This document shows, one piece after another, positions 63,301-64,000 of a DNA stretch of 64,000 nucleotides. The translations under genes and the position numbers were made by a program. The DNA lies in contig SDUX01000002.1 of NCBI GenBank assembly GCA_008729055.1, positions 3,809,874-3,873,873 on the forward strand. The letters are read 5' to 3'. This DNA is from Pyropia haitanensis (lineage: Eukaryota; Rhodophyta; Bangiophyceae; Bangiales; Bangiaceae). The notes under the pieces are model-generated. The model made no database searches. It saw only the letters and a program-made list of their open reading frames with translations, and was not told where the DNA came from. The first letter of the stretch is position 1; the number at the start of each line of letters is the position of its first letter.

Positions 63301-64000
63301 GGCGGTGCGGCCGCCGTCCCCCCCCCCCGGCCGGGGCGGCGGCAGCGGCGGCGCCCCATCTCCGCCGCCAGTCTCTCCCTCTCCCCCCCCCCCACCCCAC
63401 AAGAGGCCCGCCGCCCCCCGCGGCGACGCCCCCCCCACGACAATGCTCACAACCACCCCCCCCACGTCGACAACCAGCTCATCGGCGGCGGCAGCCGGGT
63501 CGGCCGCCGCCGCGGCGGTGCCCGCCGGCCGCAACGACGCGGCCCCCCCCCGGTCGAGCGCCCCCCACAGCGCCGCGCGGAGGGTCGCCGCGCTCGCCGG
63601 CGTCCAGCCCGGCACCAGCAGCGCCAGCCGCCGCGTGACCGTCTCGCCACTCCCCCGCCGGACGCGGCCCGCCGCGGCCGCGGCGGTCGCGGCCGCCGCG
63701 GCGGCGGCGGCGGCGGCCCGGCCGCTCGCGCCGCCACGCCCGCCCAGCGGCGGCGGGCCGCCCCAGCCGGTCGGCGGCGGCGGCGGCCGCGCCGGCGGCA
63801 GGTCGAGGCTGACCGCGGTGCCACGCGCGGCAGCGTCAATGCCGACGAGCGGCGCGGCGGCGAGCGGGGGTGGCGCCCAGCGCGCGAGGTGGCCGCGGAC
63901 GGTCGCGGCGGCGCCGTCGAGGCGGGCGGCAGCGGCGGCAGAGGGGCGGCCGTGGCCACGGGCGGTCGCCCAGGGGACGCCCCAGGGGGAGGGGGGGGTG
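60398..64000 (-). CDS. OAS-like nucleotidyltransferase, N-terminus off the window (frame change)
   Basis: The minus strand is open from the right edge to 61027, more than 980 codons. A conserved-looking end in another frame (VPYTFTRLDVAVERL to EVALPTVMEVVFSLL, stop 60398) continues it after G runs at 61153-61163 or 61183-61192. Landmarks in order: PLVGIDAAARGTAVSLDL near 63830; ELVVDVGGVVVSIVV; LYPDLARLAKLWVESV followed by KPSALLVELVMLAAYHDD; and GRPLMVLDPALPS with ADWAPLRAAARRTAALL. The last two resemble the RLVKHW, LPxxALELLTxxAW and RPVILDPADPT blocks of 2'-5' oligoadenylate synthetases and related PAP/OAS1 proteins. If right, it polymerises or transfers nucleotides. The catalytic acidic residues cannot be confirmed here. 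Very long Gly/Ala insertions separate the motifs. Confidence 0.5.

Noticed and set aside
1..64000. tRNA or other structured RNA genes
   Set aside because: I saw no cloverleaf or A/B-box arrangement I could defend by reading; a dedicated covariance-model search would be needed to exclude them.

Overview
The window is nuclear DNA of a eukaryotic alga with very high GC content. The evidence is cytosolic ribosomal proteins uL10/P0 and eL13, GT-AG introns, and nucleus-encoded organelle-type proteins (bacterial-type IF-3, EngB GTPase, cystathionine gamma-synthase with a long leader). Coding regions are full of Ala/Gly/Pro/Arg homopolymers, and spacers carry long G or C runs. Genes are compact and have few, short introns. 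Together with a carbohydrate-type sulfotransferase and a Hint protein, this suggests a bangiophyte red alga of the Porphyra/Pyropia kind. That identification is inference.

Layout, left to right. (1) 0-2.6 kb: a minus-strand SWIM/cysteine-cluster protein runs off the left edge, with a 386-bp tandem repeat at its 5' side. (2) 4.5-10.4 kb: an RBR E3 ubiquitin ligase (+, one intron), an organellar IF-3 (-) and a 2-oxoglutarate/Fe(II) dioxygenase (-). (3) 10.9-14.1 kb: a 3.2-kb inverted-repeat DNA transposon flanked by TA, made of several nested inverted pairs. (4) 14.3-22 kb: a TraB-domain protein (+), a BAR-like coiled-coil protein (+) and an EIPR1/TSSC1-type WD40 protein (-). (5) 22.2-23.8 kb: a 1.66-kb element with about 47-bp terminal inverted repeats, 136 bp upstream of the EIPR1-like start codon. 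(6) 25-33 kb: a housekeeping block with PHYHD1-like dioxygenase (+), eL13 (+), sulfotransferase (-), cystathionine gamma-synthase (+) and P0 (-). (7) 33.9-40.8 kb: an intact, recently inserted Ty1/copia retrotransposon with 591-bp LTRs and a 5-bp target duplication. (8) 41.9-64 kb: a secreted Hint-domain protein (+), a histidine phosphatase (-, three exons), a 19-repeat VDF/RRG protein (+), an ALDH22-type aldehyde dehydrogenase (+), a small acylated VIM-motif protein (-, three exons), a PPR-like/EngB fusion (+), a Tudor-like protein (+) and an OAS-like nucleotidyltransferase (-) that runs off the right edge.

The genes do not form one pathway. The recurring themes are organelle gene expression (IF-3, EngB), ubiquitin/VCP quality control (RBR ligase, VIM protein), Fe(II)/2OG dioxygenases and endomembrane trafficking (EIPR1-like, BAR-like). 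A technical theme recurs too. In at least five genes the conserved reading frame changes at a run of 10 or more C or G, which points to homopolymer-length errors or real slippage variation. Gene models crossing those tracts should be read as conserved segments, not finished proteins.
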